DNA of 64,000 bases from Candidatus Zipacnadia bacterium (GTDB lineage Bacteria > Armatimonadota > Zipacnadia > Zipacnadales > Zipacnadaceae): NCBI GenBank assembly GCA_029820565.1, contig JALGUR010000018.1, positions 1-64,000 on the forward strand, written 5' to 3'. Positions 33,395 to 42,702 of the stretch are shown here, piece after piece. The position numbers and the translations under genes were made by a program. The notes beneath the pieces are model-generated. The model had not been told where the DNA came from. It saw only the letters and a list, made by a program, of their open reading frames with translations, and did no database searches. The number at the start of each line of letters is the position of its first letter. Positions within the stretch are counted from its first letter, which is position 1.

Positions 33395-35614
33395 CTACTG
33401 CTCGGTGCCCCCGCTGACCGCCCAACGCTTCAATACTGGACTGCGGGCGGGATCGTTCGTCGTCAGACGAGCCGCGAGGCGAATCTGGTCAGCCGTGATA
33501 TCTGCCAGCGTATCGCCGTCGCTGACTGTCTTGAGCAGCTGCTTGCCCGTGGCGTCGAGGATCACAAACTTAATCACCGTACCCTCGGGCTGTTCGCTGT
33601 CGGCGCGGAACTGGCCCCAGTTGCCGTCCGGCGGGCGGGTGATGACCGGCGACATAACCAGACCCGACTTATGCATGGGATAGTTCCGCTTGGCGAGGGC
33701 GGCGACTTCGTCCGGGAACAGCCGCCGACCGTATAGAGAGACTTCATCCAATTCACCCGCGAACACATCCTCAAAAGTGCTATTGTCCATCCCCAGGTGC
33801 AGATTCGTTGAAGGATGTACATGGTAGCCCTGCGAGTGCCAGTATCCATAGTACATCGGCCCTCCATCGGGACGCATATCTACGTAGTACGCTCCCTTGG
33901 CGCCCTTGAAGGTGTAGTTGCCAAAGTCACTGTGCGACAGGTCAATAATGGCTACCTCTTCGCCGTCCAGATAAAGCCAGGCATATTTGTAGCCATTATA
34001 GCTTATCCCCAGGACTGACGCGGCGTGGTACCAGCGGCCCGCTTCCAGCATTGTCTCACTGTCCAGTCGCTTCGTCGACATGCTCTCGTCGGCGGGATTG
34101 CCTACTTGGAAGTTGAGTTTGCCCTCAGCGATCCCCAGATAGTAGTAAGGTCGCTTGCTGATAAGGGCTTGGGGCCGCTGGACGTCCTGGGCCCGGAAGA
34201 AGCACTCAATGCTGAAGAAATTGGGCACTCTCATCTCGGGAGTATCGGGAATCTCCACTTTGGAATCCGTCCCGTTGAATAGAAGCCCGCCCCCAATATT
34301 GCCGGCGGTGCGCCCAACGCGATAGGCGCGGCCGTAGTTGCCATTAACCGAATCATAGGCCACGGTTGGCACCTGCCGGTCGAACGACCAGCGGCCAATC
34401 AGCCGCGGGTCCTCCGGGTCACCGACAGTAGCCAACCGCAGGTTCTTGCACGGCCGCTTGAAGTAGCGGGGGTCAATGTGGCTACCGTAGAAGCCTCGGC
34501 CGCCGGATTCGGGGTCCTTTTCGCCGCTTGCCCCAGCATACCAACTCACCATCATCAGACCCTCATCAGTCAGCGCCGCATCGCCGTAGCCGTGGGAACC
34601 GACCAGCCAGCCATCGCGCCCGTCCAAGACGATAATGCTGGCATCCCGGGACCAGGTCTTGCCGTTGTCAAAACTGGGCACCGCAATCATCCGACCGTGG
34701 CCGCGTTCGGCGTGGACAGCAACCAGAGTACCGTCGGGCAACGTATGAACCGAGGGCCGGCTGGGCCGCGGGCTGTGCCACACCCTGGAGGTTGAATAGC
34801 CCTGCCAGGTGCGGCCGTAGTCAGGTGACCATGCCTGGGAGTAATAGTTGCCCTGGCTTTGGTCGCGCATTAGGGCGTAGATTAACCCCGGCGTCCCGGT
34901 TTCGGTGATCCACCATTCATCAGTTTGATAACCGGACTGTTCTCCGAGCAGCACCCGCTCCCACTTACTGCCCTGGGGGTCAGTGATCCAGACCGCCCGG
35001 CAGCGCCGGCCGTTCTCGTCGGTAGCACTGGCGCAACCCAGGATTTCGCCGTTGCTCATCTGGATAGTAGAGCGGAAAAAACTGGGGGCGGGTATGGTAG
35101 CCTCCCAGGTCGTGCCCTCGTCAGTACTCCGGGGAATGTAGCGTTGGCCCTCGCGGCTGACTACCGGCGCCGCCCAGATGGTGCCGTCCTTCAGGGCACA
35201 CACGCCCAGATGCAGCATCGCGTCTTTGCCTACTTCCCGACTCTCGCTCCAGGTATAGCCCCCATCGGTGGAGACCCGACATACATCTCGGCGCGTCGGG
35301 TCGTCGGGGCCGTGGGAACCAGTGGATTGCTCCTGATAGAGGGCCATGAGATGGCCGTTGGGCAGCCGCTCTAATGCCCCAAAATGACCGTAACCTGACG
35401 GTTTGCCATCCACCACATAATAGTCGGGTGCATTCCAACTAATCCTCACACCCGGCTTGAACGGCACCGGCGGAAACTCTCTAACCAGCTCCACACCCTC
35501 CACCGCAAGTCCATCTGCCGTCTCGAAGTTATGCTCATACTCCGCCATCACTGAGGAACCCACAAACAAGACCAACCCCAACGTCGCCAGAATTGTCCAC
35601 CCTTGTTGCCCCAT
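33395..35614 (-). CDS. Secreted Asp-box propeller with LamG-like domain
   Basis: A 739-residue protein with AGGAGG 8 nt before the ATG, signal peptide MGQQGWTILATLGLVLFVGSS. The propeller at about 50-390 has Asp-boxes STDGGYTW, STDEGTTW, SPDYGRTW and SFDNGKTW. A concanavalin/LamG-like domain at about 410-640 follows: RWSFDRQ, GGGLLFNGTDSKVEIP, SIECFFRA, then GELDEVSLYGRRLFPDEVAAL. A terminal beta domain of about 90 residues ends the protein. The combination is typical of secreted glycan-active proteins in heterotrophic bacteria. Whether it cleaves sialic acid is not shown. Confidence 0.85.
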   Translation of the reverse strand: MGQQGWTILATLGLVLFVGSSVMAEYEHNFETADGLAVEGVELVREFPPVPFKPGVRISWNAPDYYVVDGKPSGYGHFGALERLPNGHLMALYQEQSTGSHGPDDPTRRDVCRVSTDGGYTWSESREVGKDAMLHLGVCALKDGTIWAAPVVSREGQRYIPRSTDEGTTWEATIPAPSFFRSTIQMSNGEILGCASATDENGRRCRAVWITDPQGSKWERVLLGEQSGYQTDEWWITETGTPGLIYALMRDQSQGNYYSQAWSPDYGRTWQGYSTSRVWHSPRPSRPSVHTLPDGTLVAVHAERGHGRMIAVPSFDNGKTWSRDASIIVLDGRDGWLVGSHGYGDAALTDEGLMMVSWYAGASGEKDPESGGRGFYGSHIDPRYFKRPCKNLRLATVGDPEDPRLIGRWSFDRQVPTVAYDSVNGNYGRAYRVGRTAGNIGGGLLFNGTDSKVEIPDTPEMRVPNFFSIECFFRAQDVQRPQALISKRPYYYLGIAEGKLNFQVGNPADESMSTKRLDSETMLEAGRWYHAASVLGISYNGYKYAWLYLDGEEVAIIDLSHSDFGNYTFKGAKGAYYVDMRPDGGPMYYGYWHSQGYHVHPSTNLHLGMDNSTFEDVFAGELDEVSLYGRRLFPDEVAALAKRNYPMHKSGLVMSPVITRPPDGNWGQFRADSEQPEGTVIKFVILDATGKQLLKTVSDGDTLADITADQIRLAARLTTNDPARSPVLKRWAVSGGTEQ

Positions 35615-35799
35615 TTCTATTGCCTCCTGAGATTATTGAGACTGGTACACAAGTCACCTGCACATTACAGTGAGCAGGAATTGATGTCAAGTATCCGGCA
35701 CGCTCGAAGGCGCAGGATTGACGCCAACATAGCCGTGCACCACGAAGCAGGATAGCCAATGAGTAGCGCTTGCGCACAAACCGTGCAGAATATAGCTAC

Positions 35800-36630
35800 C
35801 TACCCTTGACACCGCGGGCAGAAATAGGTGCTGCGGCCCGCGTGGATAGCGCGGACAACGGTGCCTTGACAGCCGCGTCGCTTACACCGCTTCCCCTCGC
35901 GGCCATACACCCGTAACTTATATTGATAGCGTCCTTCGCGGCCTTCGCCAGTGCGGTAGTCAGAGACACTTGTTCCCTGGTTTTCTATGGCCTCTTGCAG
36001 TATGCAGTGTATTGCCTTCAGCAGTTTGCGCTGCTCGGAAGCGGTCAAGGAGTTGGCGGGCCGGTCCGGGTGTATCCGGCACCGGAATAATATTTCGCTG
36101 GCGTAGATGTTACCGATGCCGGCGATGTGCCGCTGGTCCAGCAGAAACTTCTTGATGGCAATAGAGTGGGAGTTGAGCATATCCGCCAGGGTCGGTTCGT
36201 CCAAATCTCCTACCCGTGCATCAATGCCCATATTCCCCAGCAGGCGGCTTTCTTCTAAGTGATTAGTCTCCGCCAGTTCTACCCGTCCTAACCGTCGGGG
36301 ATTGACAAAGATTAGTTGCTGACCGTTATCCAAGTGCAGCGCCGCTCGGGCATGGTCAGGCGCGGTTTCATCGTCAGATATCAGAGCCAGTCGGCCGGTC
36401 ATCCGCAAGTGCACCAGGAGGCAACAATCATCAGCCAACTCTACAATCAGCACTTTCCCCCAGCGGCGCAGGCCCGTTATGGTCCTCCCCTTCAAGCGGC
36501 GGGCAAACTTGCGCTTGCCCATATCTACTAATATCTTCTCGTCATAGGCCTGGGCTTTGATTATCCGGCGGCCAATAAGCCTCTTTTCCAGGTCCCGTCT
36601 GATGGTTTCTACTTCGGGTAGTTCAGGCAT
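35800..36630 (-). CDS. mutM: Formamidopyrimidine-DNA glycosylase
   Basis: A 276-residue protein beginning MPELPEVETIRRDL, in which Pro1 is the nucleophile and Glu2 the acid. VHLRMTGRL and the helix-two-turn-helix DQRHIAGIGNIYASEILFRCRIHP are intact. The C-terminal zinc finger reads YGREGKRCKRRGCQG, then YFCPRCQG; its first pair is C-x4-C rather than the common C-x2-C. It removes oxidised purines such as 8-oxoguanine and cuts the strand. The ATG is 3 nt after the helicase stop, so the two DNA-repair genes are co-translated. Confidence 0.96.
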   Translation of the reverse strand: MPELPEVETIRRDLEKRLIGRRIIKAQAYDEKILVDMGKRKFARRLKGRTITGLRRWGKVLIVELADDCCLLVHLRMTGRLALISDDETAPDHARAALHLDNGQQLIFVNPRRLGRVELAETNHLEESRLLGNMGIDARVGDLDEPTLADMLNSHSIAIKKFLLDQRHIAGIGNIYASEILFRCRIHPDRPANSLTASEQRKLLKAIHCILQEAIENQGTSVSDYRTGEGREGRYQYKLRVYGREGKRCKRRGCQGTVVRAIHAGRSTYFCPRCQG

Positions 36631-36633
36631 AAC

Positions 36634-39126
36634 TCACTGGTGGCGCCGGCGCTGCTGGAGGTCGTGGATTTGCTGGCGCATTTTGCGGGCAATATGTTCA
36701 GGCAGAGGCTTAATTTCCAGCGGTGGGGCGCCTTCGGCAGCCAGCGGTACGGCCTCCGCTTCGGCCCTGGGTTCATAGTCCGCCGGCAGTGGCGGCTCGT
36801 AAGGCTCTAATTGGAGCATATCGTGAAGCAGGCAGCGGGCCGCTTCCTTATCGGGGATCTGACCGCGGCTATCTATGTCCTCAGCCGAGGGCTGAAACCG
36901 CGGCAAGGGCGAGCCGACACACGAGGGGCATCCGTCCTGGCAGGGACATTCTTCAATCAACTCCAGGGTAGCGGTGAGAATCTCCTCGACCAAATCATAG
37001 CACTTGCGGGCAAAGCCCAGCCCGCCCGGATAGCGGTCATAGATGAATATCGCCGGCGAGAGTAGATTACTGGTATCAATGGTTGTGCCCACATCGCTGC
37101 TCTCGCATATTACATACAAGCCCAATACCCCGCCCAGAGCATTGGCTACGCCCAACAACGCCTCGGTCGGATCGCGGTGATAGCGGCGAATGCGCCGCAG
37201 TGTCTCACGCGGCGGCACCACCCACATCGCCATCGTATCCAGGGTTTGCGCGGGCAGGTCCAGATTGCCAAAGCCGATGCTGTCCTGCTGATAGAACTTT
37301 ATCTTGCGGAACATATACACCATGCTGGTAACTTCCACCGGCCCGTAGCCGACTTGGCTGATACGCCAGGGCTTTTCAATCGGCGGCTCTTCGGGTGCGT
37401 CCAGTAGACGGATGTCAGTGCGGTCTACCGCCACGGTGTAGTAGTCAAAGTCGCCACGGCGCACGTAAGCGACGCGCTCGTTCAGGTCCAACTTCTCGAC
37501 GATGTAAGTCTGCCCCCCGTGCAGATAAATGGCTTCATTATGCAGCATAGAGAATGCGCCCCACTCGTCAATCTGGCCGATTACCTGGCTCTCCTCGGTG
37601 ACATCCTGGATGATATAATTATTATCATCAGCGTTGCGCAGATTGACCTCCAGCGCCGGCGCACTGGGCCCGGTCCAGTACCAGGCGCCCTTGACTTCCT
37701 GAGCCTGGCTCTCTTCGGCCAGTATCTCGATAATTCCGCCTGTACTCTCACCGAACAGATTGGTGTCACGGCCGGTAAGGGGCAATTCTTGCATGGCGCA
37801 ACGCAGGTGCCGGTACAGAATAAAGGGGTTTTCCGGGTCAATGACCGCCCGCTCGGGGTTCTGGCCGAAGAAATACTCCGGGTGATGCATCAGATACTGG
37901 TCAAGGGGCCGGTCGCTGGCAATGAGAACCGCCAGCGATTCCTCGCTGCCCCGTCCGGCCCGTCCCGCCTCCTGCCAGGTGCTGGCGATGCTACCTGGAT
38001 AGCCGACGATCAACGCGGCATCCAGGCTGCCGATGTCAATACCCAACTCCAGGGCATTAGTAGTGGTTACGCCCATCAGTTGCCCGTCAAATAGCAATTT
38101 CTCAATGGCGCGGCGGTCTTCGGGCAAATAGCCGCCGCGGTAGGGCCGAATACTCTCGGCCAGGCGCGGGTCGCGCTCGCGCAGGGCGTCCTGGACATAC
38201 CGGTACAGCAGTTCGGCGGTAACTCGCGCCCGCGCAAAGGTGATGGTCTGGACGTTAGCCTCGGCAATCAGCCCAGTCATCAAGTGCTGGGCTTCAATAT
38301 TGGGGCTGCGCCGAGCGGTGCGGGTCTCGTCAATATAGGGCGGATTCCACAGAACAAAACTCTTGGGCCCGTGGGGCGCGCCGTCGTTGTCCACCAGCGT
38401 GATGGGCTTGCCAATCAACTTCTCAGCGTGCTCGGCGGGATTGCCGATAGTGGCGCTGGCCAGGATGAATATCGGGTCAGCCTCGTAATGTTGGCAGATG
38501 CGGCGCAGGCGGCGGATGACATTGGCGACATTGCTGCCAAAAATGCCCCGGTAAGTGTGGATTTCGTCAATCACCACAAAGCCGAGTCGGTCAAAAAAGT
38601 GGGCCCAGCGCGAGTGATTGGGCAGAATACCGCAGTGGAGCATATCAGGGTTGGTGAGGATAATATTGGCCTCGTCGCGCAGGCTGCGGCGGCGGCTGGT
38701 GGGGGTGTCGCCGTCATAAGTGCCGGCCTTCAGGTCCAGCCCATTGCAGGGAGCCACAAACTTCGCTAACCCACGCAGTTGATCCTGGGCCAGGGCCTTG
38801 GTGGGGAATAGGTAAATGGCGCGGCTCTGCGGGTCGGCCAGCAACCGCTCTATCACCGGCACATTATAGCAGAGCGTCTTGCCGCTGGCTGTGGAGGTCA
38901 CCACGGCCACGCTTTCGCCCCGGCGGACCGCCTCAATGGCCGCTACCTGATGAGTATAGAACCGCTCAATGCCCTGCTCGGCCAGCATCTCCTGCACCGG
39001 CGGCGACAGCGGCTCAGATAACTCGCCATACTGCGGCTCCCGCACGCCCAACCGCTCAAGGCGGACGATCTGCTCGTCATAATCTAAGCTGCCGGTTATA
39101 TGTTGTAGGAAGTCGTCTACTTGCAT
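36634..39126 (-). CDS. DEAD/DEAH-box helicase with DUF1998 (YprA/MrfA-like)
   Basis: An 830-residue superfamily 2 helicase. Walker A is TSTASGKT, DEIH forms the Walker B (FVVIDEIHTYRG), motif III is ASATIG, and motif VI is QEAGRAGRG. The C-terminal domain carries the four-Cys cluster CPCQDGCPSCVG of the DUF1998/MrfA group, a zinc-binding module. Bacillus MrfA (YprA) unwinds DNA 3-prime to 5-prime and works in excision of mitomycin lesions. Upstream of mutM in one operon here, a DNA-repair role is likely. Full length for the family. Confidence 0.93.
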   Translation of the reverse strand: MQVDDFLQHITGSLDYDEQIVRLERLGVREPQYGELSEPLSPPVQEMLAEQGIERFYTHQVAAIEAVRRGESVAVVTSTASGKTLCYNVPVIERLLADPQSRAIYLFPTKALAQDQLRGLAKFVAPCNGLDLKAGTYDGDTPTSRRRSLRDEANIILTNPDMLHCGILPNHSRWAHFFDRLGFVVIDEIHTYRGIFGSNVANVIRRLRRICQHYEADPIFILASATIGNPAEHAEKLIGKPITLVDNDGAPHGPKSFVLWNPPYIDETRTARRSPNIEAQHLMTGLIAEANVQTITFARARVTAELLYRYVQDALRERDPRLAESIRPYRGGYLPEDRRAIEKLLFDGQLMGVTTTNALELGIDIGSLDAALIVGYPGSIASTWQEAGRAGRGSEESLAVLIASDRPLDQYLMHHPEYFFGQNPERAVIDPENPFILYRHLRCAMQELPLTGRDTNLFGESTGGIIEILAEESQAQEVKGAWYWTGPSAPALEVNLRNADDNNYIIQDVTEESQVIGQIDEWGAFSMLHNEAIYLHGGQTYIVEKLDLNERVAYVRRGDFDYYTVAVDRTDIRLLDAPEEPPIEKPWRISQVGYGPVEVTSMVYMFRKIKFYQQDSIGFGNLDLPAQTLDTMAMWVVPPRETLRRIRRYHRDPTEALLGVANALGGVLGLYVICESSDVGTTIDTSNLLSPAIFIYDRYPGGLGFARKCYDLVEEILTATLELIEECPCQDGCPSCVGSPLPRFQPSAEDIDSRGQIPDKEAARCLLHDMLQLEPYEPPLPADYEPRAEAEAVPLAAEGAPPLEIKPLPEHIARKMRQQIHDLQQRRRHQ

Positions 39127-39165
39127 GTGGTTGTAATGTTTGGCGTATTAGGCGAAAACGTCTGC

Positions 39166-39489
39166 TCATTCAGTGGGCGGTTCAAGAAGACCCCGGCGCA
39201 GAAGCCTTTTAGCCAGTTGGTAAATGTCTCTGGGTTTGTGCTCCTGGCGGATGCCCACGGCCACCACAAATACCGTCCCCGTGTCATCATCTGTCAGATA
39301 AATTATTCGGTAACGTGACCAGTGGAGGGACCAATAACCGGCAAGGTTACCCGTTAAGCAGCGACCTCGTTTATCGGGCGCATCAGATAACTCGTCGGCA
39401 ACCTCTAACAGGCGGCGCTGAATCCGCTGGTCGGCTATCTTTGCCAACATCTCTAATGCAGGCTCGGTCCAACGGACCCCGTAGGTCAT
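39166..39489 (-). CDS. RelE/ParE-superfamily toxin
   Basis: A 107-residue protein with MTYGVRWTEPALEMLAKI, DELSDAPDKRGRCLTGNLAGYWSLHWSRYRIIYLTDD and VFVVAVGIRQEHKPRDIYQLAKRLL, the RelE/ParE fold. The loop Arg/Tyr/Lys positions (WSRYRIIY) match RelE-type mRNA interferases, but ribosome or gyrase targeting cannot be told from sequence. Its start overlaps the antitoxin stop by 4 nt. The partner antitoxin appears frameshifted, so toxin control needs checking. Confidence 0.88.
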   Translation of the reverse strand: MTYGVRWTEPALEMLAKIADQRIQRRLLEVADELSDAPDKRGRCLTGNLAGYWSLHWSRYRIIYLTDDDTGTVFVVAVGIRQEHKPRDIYQLAKRLLRRGLLEPPTE

Positions 39490-39760
39490 AGTCCCAATTT
39501 TTGCCGCGCCTGCTCAGAGGTGAAGGTCTTACCGTCCCGAATGGCTTGGATGCTTTTTCGTAAGACAGCCATCAAGTCCTCGTCCCCCAGGACCTCCAGG
39601 GTCTCGATGATGCTCTCAAAGAGTTCCCAGGACATAATTGCCATTACCGGTTCACCGCGCCGAGTCACCGCAAGAGCGCCAAGTTCCTCCTGTTGTAATC
39701 TCTCCGGCAACTGGGTCAGACCTCCGACGTGAACCTGTTAGTCTCCAAGTTAGTAGCCAC
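39486..39760 (-). CDS. Phd/YefM-like antitoxin, apparent frameshift
   Basis: The main frame (39486 to about 39720) gives LTQLPERLQQEELGALAVTR, then GEPVMAIMSWELFESI and a C-terminal toxin-binding helix rich in Glu, Arg and Leu. The expected antitoxin start lies upstream in another frame: AGGAGG, 7 nt, then GTG 39760 encoding VATNLETNRFTSEV and a TGA at 39716-39718. One added base near 39721 would join the two pieces into a standard 90-residue antitoxin. A TTG at 39710 could start a shorter protein. Either the antitoxin is mutated, or this is a sequence error or programmed slip. Confidence 0.75.
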
Positions 39761-39803
39761 CGGCCCACCTCCTTCTCCTTTTCGTTGCGCTATTGTCTAT
39801 TCT

Positions 39804-39832
39804 ATTGTACATAAACTTGTCTATGTTGTCAA
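39804..39832 (-). promoter_or_regulatory. Promoter and probable operator of the toxin-antitoxin pair
   Basis: On the minus strand TTGACA (39827-39832, perfect), 17 nt, TACAAT (39804-39809, five of six). Two copies of ttgtctat (39793-39800 and 39817-39824, plus strand) flank and overlap the -10, 24 nt apart. This is the expected layout for antitoxin or toxin-antitoxin autorepression. It lies 44 nt upstream of the GTG start. Confidence 0.75.
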
Positions 39833-39936
39833 TAGCCTATTCGGCACCGGCACTTAAAACTGAAGTGTACTCCTCCACATTATAATACCGATTAACCCTC
39901 GCCTCTATGTGGCAGAATCGCTGCCACTCAGTCGCT

Positions 39937-40779
39937 TTACTCAGCCTCTGAACCAGGCACCACGAATGTGTATGGATCAAAGTCCAAACGATAGTCCTCA
40001 GATCTAGCTTCGATGTACAGCTTCATTTCCTTCTCTGGGTCTAATGCGGGGAACGTGATTACCCCAGCGGACTTAACGCCGGGAAGCAGCTCTGATTGTA
40101 CTTCCGGATAGTCTAACCGAGTATGCTTCTTGTCAAACTGAGAGTCGCCTTGCAGGATACGAGCCTGCCAAGCGTAGATATGGGCTTTTTTGCTTGTGTT
40201 ATTGACTACGGTAATGAACACACGGGTTTCATTGCTAGCGAACTCGACCTTGTCAAGAGTGATTGAGACAGAATGTTGTGTTTTGGTCAGTTGTTGGTTC
40301 ATTATACGAATGGCTTCCGGAGCAGCAGCGAGCGCGTCGACAACTTCGGCGTTGACAGCCGCAATCAGGGGGGCTGTGATTTTGGCTCCCAAGGCATTCT
40401 CACCTTCTACCTCCTTTACAACTATTCCTGTGACACGGACGAAATCACCAGTTCTCACCTGGAACGCCGGATCATCATATATGACAATTGTGTTCCATTC
40501 ACTGTTTTGTGGGTCACAGAACATTTGCAGGTACGTTGCGTTGGCGTCCTTGTCGACATCAGCGAACACTTTGCCGACAATATCCACCCACGCATTTTTG
40601 TGGCTGTCCGGATCCGTAGCAAGCACTGCCCAATTCTCTTTCGTAAACAACTCCTTCTCCACGTCCGGCTGAGTGGCCTTTGGGCGTTGCTGTGACGGTG
40701 TCGGAGCTATATCGGGACAGCCCTCCACGAACACGACCACGGCGGCCATCATTATCAGCCAAAGCCATCTCTTGCTCAT
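39937..40779 (-). CDS. Predicted lipoprotein with OB-like domain
   Basis: A 280-residue protein with AGAGGT upstream. The lipoprotein signal ends VFVEGC (Cys about 21). Residues about 45-125 (WVDIVGKVFADVD, TYLQMFCDPQ, TIVIYDDPAFQVRTGDFVRVTGIV) read like an OB-fold seen in membrane-associated uncharacterised proteins. Residues 165-275 form a beta-sandwich similar to DUF4352 telokin-like domains (SVSITLDKVEFASNETRVFITVVNNTSKKA). No catalytic residues are seen. It may bind a ligand at the cell surface or in the periplasm. AT-richer than the housekeeping genes nearby. Confidence 0.7.
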   Translation of the reverse strand: MSKRWLWLIMMAAVVVFVEGCPDIAPTPSQQRPKATQPDVEKELFTKENWAVLATDPDSHKNAWVDIVGKVFADVDKDANATYLQMFCDPQNSEWNTIVIYDDPAFQVRTGDFVRVTGIVVKEVEGENALGAKITAPLIAAVNAEVVDALAAAPEAIRIMNQQLTKTQHSVSITLDKVEFASNETRVFITVVNNTSKKAHIYAWQARILQGDSQFDKKHTRLDYPEVQSELLPGVKSAGVITFPALDPEKEMKLYIEARSEDYRLDFDPYTFVVPGSEAE

Positions 40780-40866
40780 TAGGGATACCTCTTTATTCTG
40801 ACGGCCTGCTTTACAGTCATAAGCTGAAGGTCTGGCACGGCCTACTGCTTGCCGTCTAAGGTGATC

Positions 40867-41379
40867 TTACCCGTCTTTTTCCATCCTTTCCACCTGCAGT
40901 CGCATAGTCCCGTCGTTGTATGATAGCAGCATTGCCAAGTAATCCCAATGGCGTTCCTTCCTAACTATGTTGCCGTTTTCGTCTATGGCGAGTCCCCACG
41001 TATGTAGGACACCGTCACTAGAACGCATTGAGGCCGATTTGCCCCACTGGTTCACAAAATCTTTGAGGGTCACAGTTGAAGGAACGGTGACTCGGCCTTG
41101 GGCTGCTAACGCTTTGTCGAATAATGTCCGGACTGGATCGGGCTTCTGGACTTTTCGCTTGGACGGAGCCAGTGTCGGCTTCTCTACTGGCTCTTTGGTA
41201 GCTTCTTCCTTCTCAACAACCGGCTTGTCCACGGGCGGTGCTGGGGCTTTTTCCTCTGCCACTGGCGGAGAAGGTGGCACTGGCCTGACCGGTACTGGTG
41301 CCCGCGACCTTCCACACGAGCAGAAGACGAACAACATGACCATCGCTCCTAGTACTACCAACACGCATCGAGTCTTCAT
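40867..41379 (-). CDS. Predicted Pro-rich lipoprotein
   Basis: Start at the ATG at 41379 with AAGGAGG 8 nt upstream; the frame is open to 41415. The 170-residue product has a lipoprotein signal (LFVFCSCG) and a Pro/Val/Lys/Glu-rich spacer of about 60 residues. A compact C-terminal domain of about 90 residues (TVTLKDFVNQWGKSASMR, TWGLAIDENGNIVRKERHWD) follows. I do not recognise the domain. The spacer is typical of proteins that reach across the periplasm or wall. Confidence 0.6.
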   Translation of the reverse strand: MKTRCVLVVLGAMVMLFVFCSCGRSRAPVPVRPVPPSPPVAEEKAPAPPVDKPVVEKEEATKEPVEKPTLAPSKRKVQKPDPVRTLFDKALAAQGRVTVPSTVTLKDFVNQWGKSASMRSSDGVLHTWGLAIDENGNIVRKERHWDYLAMLLSYNDGTMRLQVERMEKDG

Positions 41380-41462
41380 AATTAATTCCTCCTTCGCAGA
41401 ATTGTGAACCTGCATACTAGGCGAGCTTCAATTCTGGGTTTTCTACGTTGCGACGGCGAAGC

Positions 41463-41699
41463 CTACAACTTCTTATCAGCCTCCGATTGGGGGGCGCCCC
41501 GCTTCATTCGTTCGCTTTCTTCCAGGCCTTCGCGGGTGCGGCGGAGGCGGCGGAGGAAGATGATGACCAGGGCGATCAGAGATATGGCGTATAAGGGGAA
41601 GCGGTAGTATGGCGGGGCCCAGCCGAAGAATACGATGGGCCACACGGCCACAATGATCGCCAGCATCACAATCCACTCAATTAGCTCTCCACGGGCCAT
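41463..41699 (-). CDS. Small two-TM membrane protein
   Basis: A 78-residue protein from the ATG at 41699, GGAGGG 10 nt upstream, 4 nt after the stop of the preceding gene. Two TM helices (IEWIVMLAIIVAVWPIVFFGW and LYAISLIALVIIFLRRL) are followed by a basic, charged cytoplasmic tail. No known family recognised. Its tight spacing to the membrane-anchored protein upstream suggests the two form a complex. Confidence 0.65.
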   Translation of the reverse strand: MARGELIEWIVMLAIIVAVWPIVFFGWAPPYYRFPLYAISLIALVIIFLRRLRRTREGLEESERMKRGAPQSEADKKL

Positions 41700-41703
41700 G
41701 GGC

Positions 41704-42702
41704 TCACATCCCTCCGCGTTTGGGCTCAATATCGCGCAGTTCCACCACGACCTGGTAGACACTTAGGCGCAGGCAATCGTCCAGGGGCAACTCGTCCAAC
41801 GGCCTATCGGGCTCCATTAAGTCGCTGGCCACTGCGTCTCTAATGGGAGCGGTCAGGTCCTCAGCAGTCTCCTGGGCGTCGGCCGAGCCGCATTGACGGC
41901 GGAAGCCGACAAGGCGCTGCTTGAGACTTTCAACCTCATCTTCAAGAGATTCAATAGCCGGCTGATTAGGCTCAAATTTCCGCCGCCGCAGTCGTTCCAG
42001 CCAGGTACGGCGAGGCTTTTCTATCAAGTAGCCGGCGCCGACCAGTGACTCCTGAACATAGCGGCATAAATCCAGACAGACGCCCTCGCGCTGCCAAAAA
42101 CTCATCTCGGTGCGCACCGTCTTCAGGACCCATTCAATCAGTTCGCTCAGATCACACCAGGGCTGCTCGGTTTCAGGCTCTTCAGCGCCTTGACTGGCCT
42201 GCTTGACCCGCTGGCGCTTATGAAGCATATCAAAAGCCACATTCATACAATCGCTCAGGGGCGAAGCCGACAGGGGTTGGAGGCGTTTGACTTCCAGTTG
42301 CCAGGCTTTGTAGGGGAACGGAGGCATCAGCGTGGCAGTCTGCTCGGTAATCCGGAAATCTACCCGGTCTTGTTGATGCTGCTCGGCCAGCACCGTGTAG
42401 AGCAGGCGGCAAGCCCACTCCTGGACATCCAGGGCATCCTTGGTCAGCGGGGCATAAGCCCTCTGACCAGTAGCAGGCTGGCGTCCGGGATGCGGTGGGC
42501 TGACAAAGTCGTGAGCGAATAGGAACACCAGCCCATCAGGGCCGACTGGCCCGCGGACTTCAACCGTCTCGGGCGACGGTGGTCCCGGCTCTTCAGATAT
42601 CTGGCTCGCCTGGCTCATCAGTGACTGCCAAAAGCGGTAACCCCGCCACAGCAGCCACGCTCCCAAACCAGCCAGCACTACGGCAATGAAGATTTCCCTC
42701 AT
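41704..42702 (-). CDS. Membrane-anchored protein of unknown function, coupled to folE2
   Basis: A 332-residue protein. Its ATG overlaps the folE2 stop (TAATG). One N-terminal TM (IFIAVVLAGLGAWLLWRGY) and a long cytoplasmic part follow. The latter includes LVFLFAHDF, two Cys-rich segments (WACRLLYTVL, VCLDLCRYVQ) and a coiled-coil-like stretch SLEDEVESLKQRLVGFRRQ. No catalytic motif is recognised. The overlap with folE2 and the two-TM gene downstream suggests a conserved small operon whose link to folate or queuosine precursor synthesis is unknown. Confidence 0.65.
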   Translation of the reverse strand: MREIFIAVVLAGLGAWLLWRGYRFWQSLMSQASQISEEPGPPSPETVEVRGPVGPDGLVFLFAHDFVSPPHPGRQPATGQRAYAPLTKDALDVQEWACRLLYTVLAEQHQQDRVDFRITEQTATLMPPFPYKAWQLEVKRLQPLSASPLSDCMNVAFDMLHKRQRVKQASQGAEEPETEQPWCDLSELIEWVLKTVRTEMSFWQREGVCLDLCRYVQESLVGAGYLIEKPRRTWLERLRRRKFEPNQPAIESLEDEVESLKQRLVGFRRQCGSADAQETAEDLTAPIRDAVASDLMEPDRPLDELPLDDCLRLSVYQVVVELRDIEPKRGGM

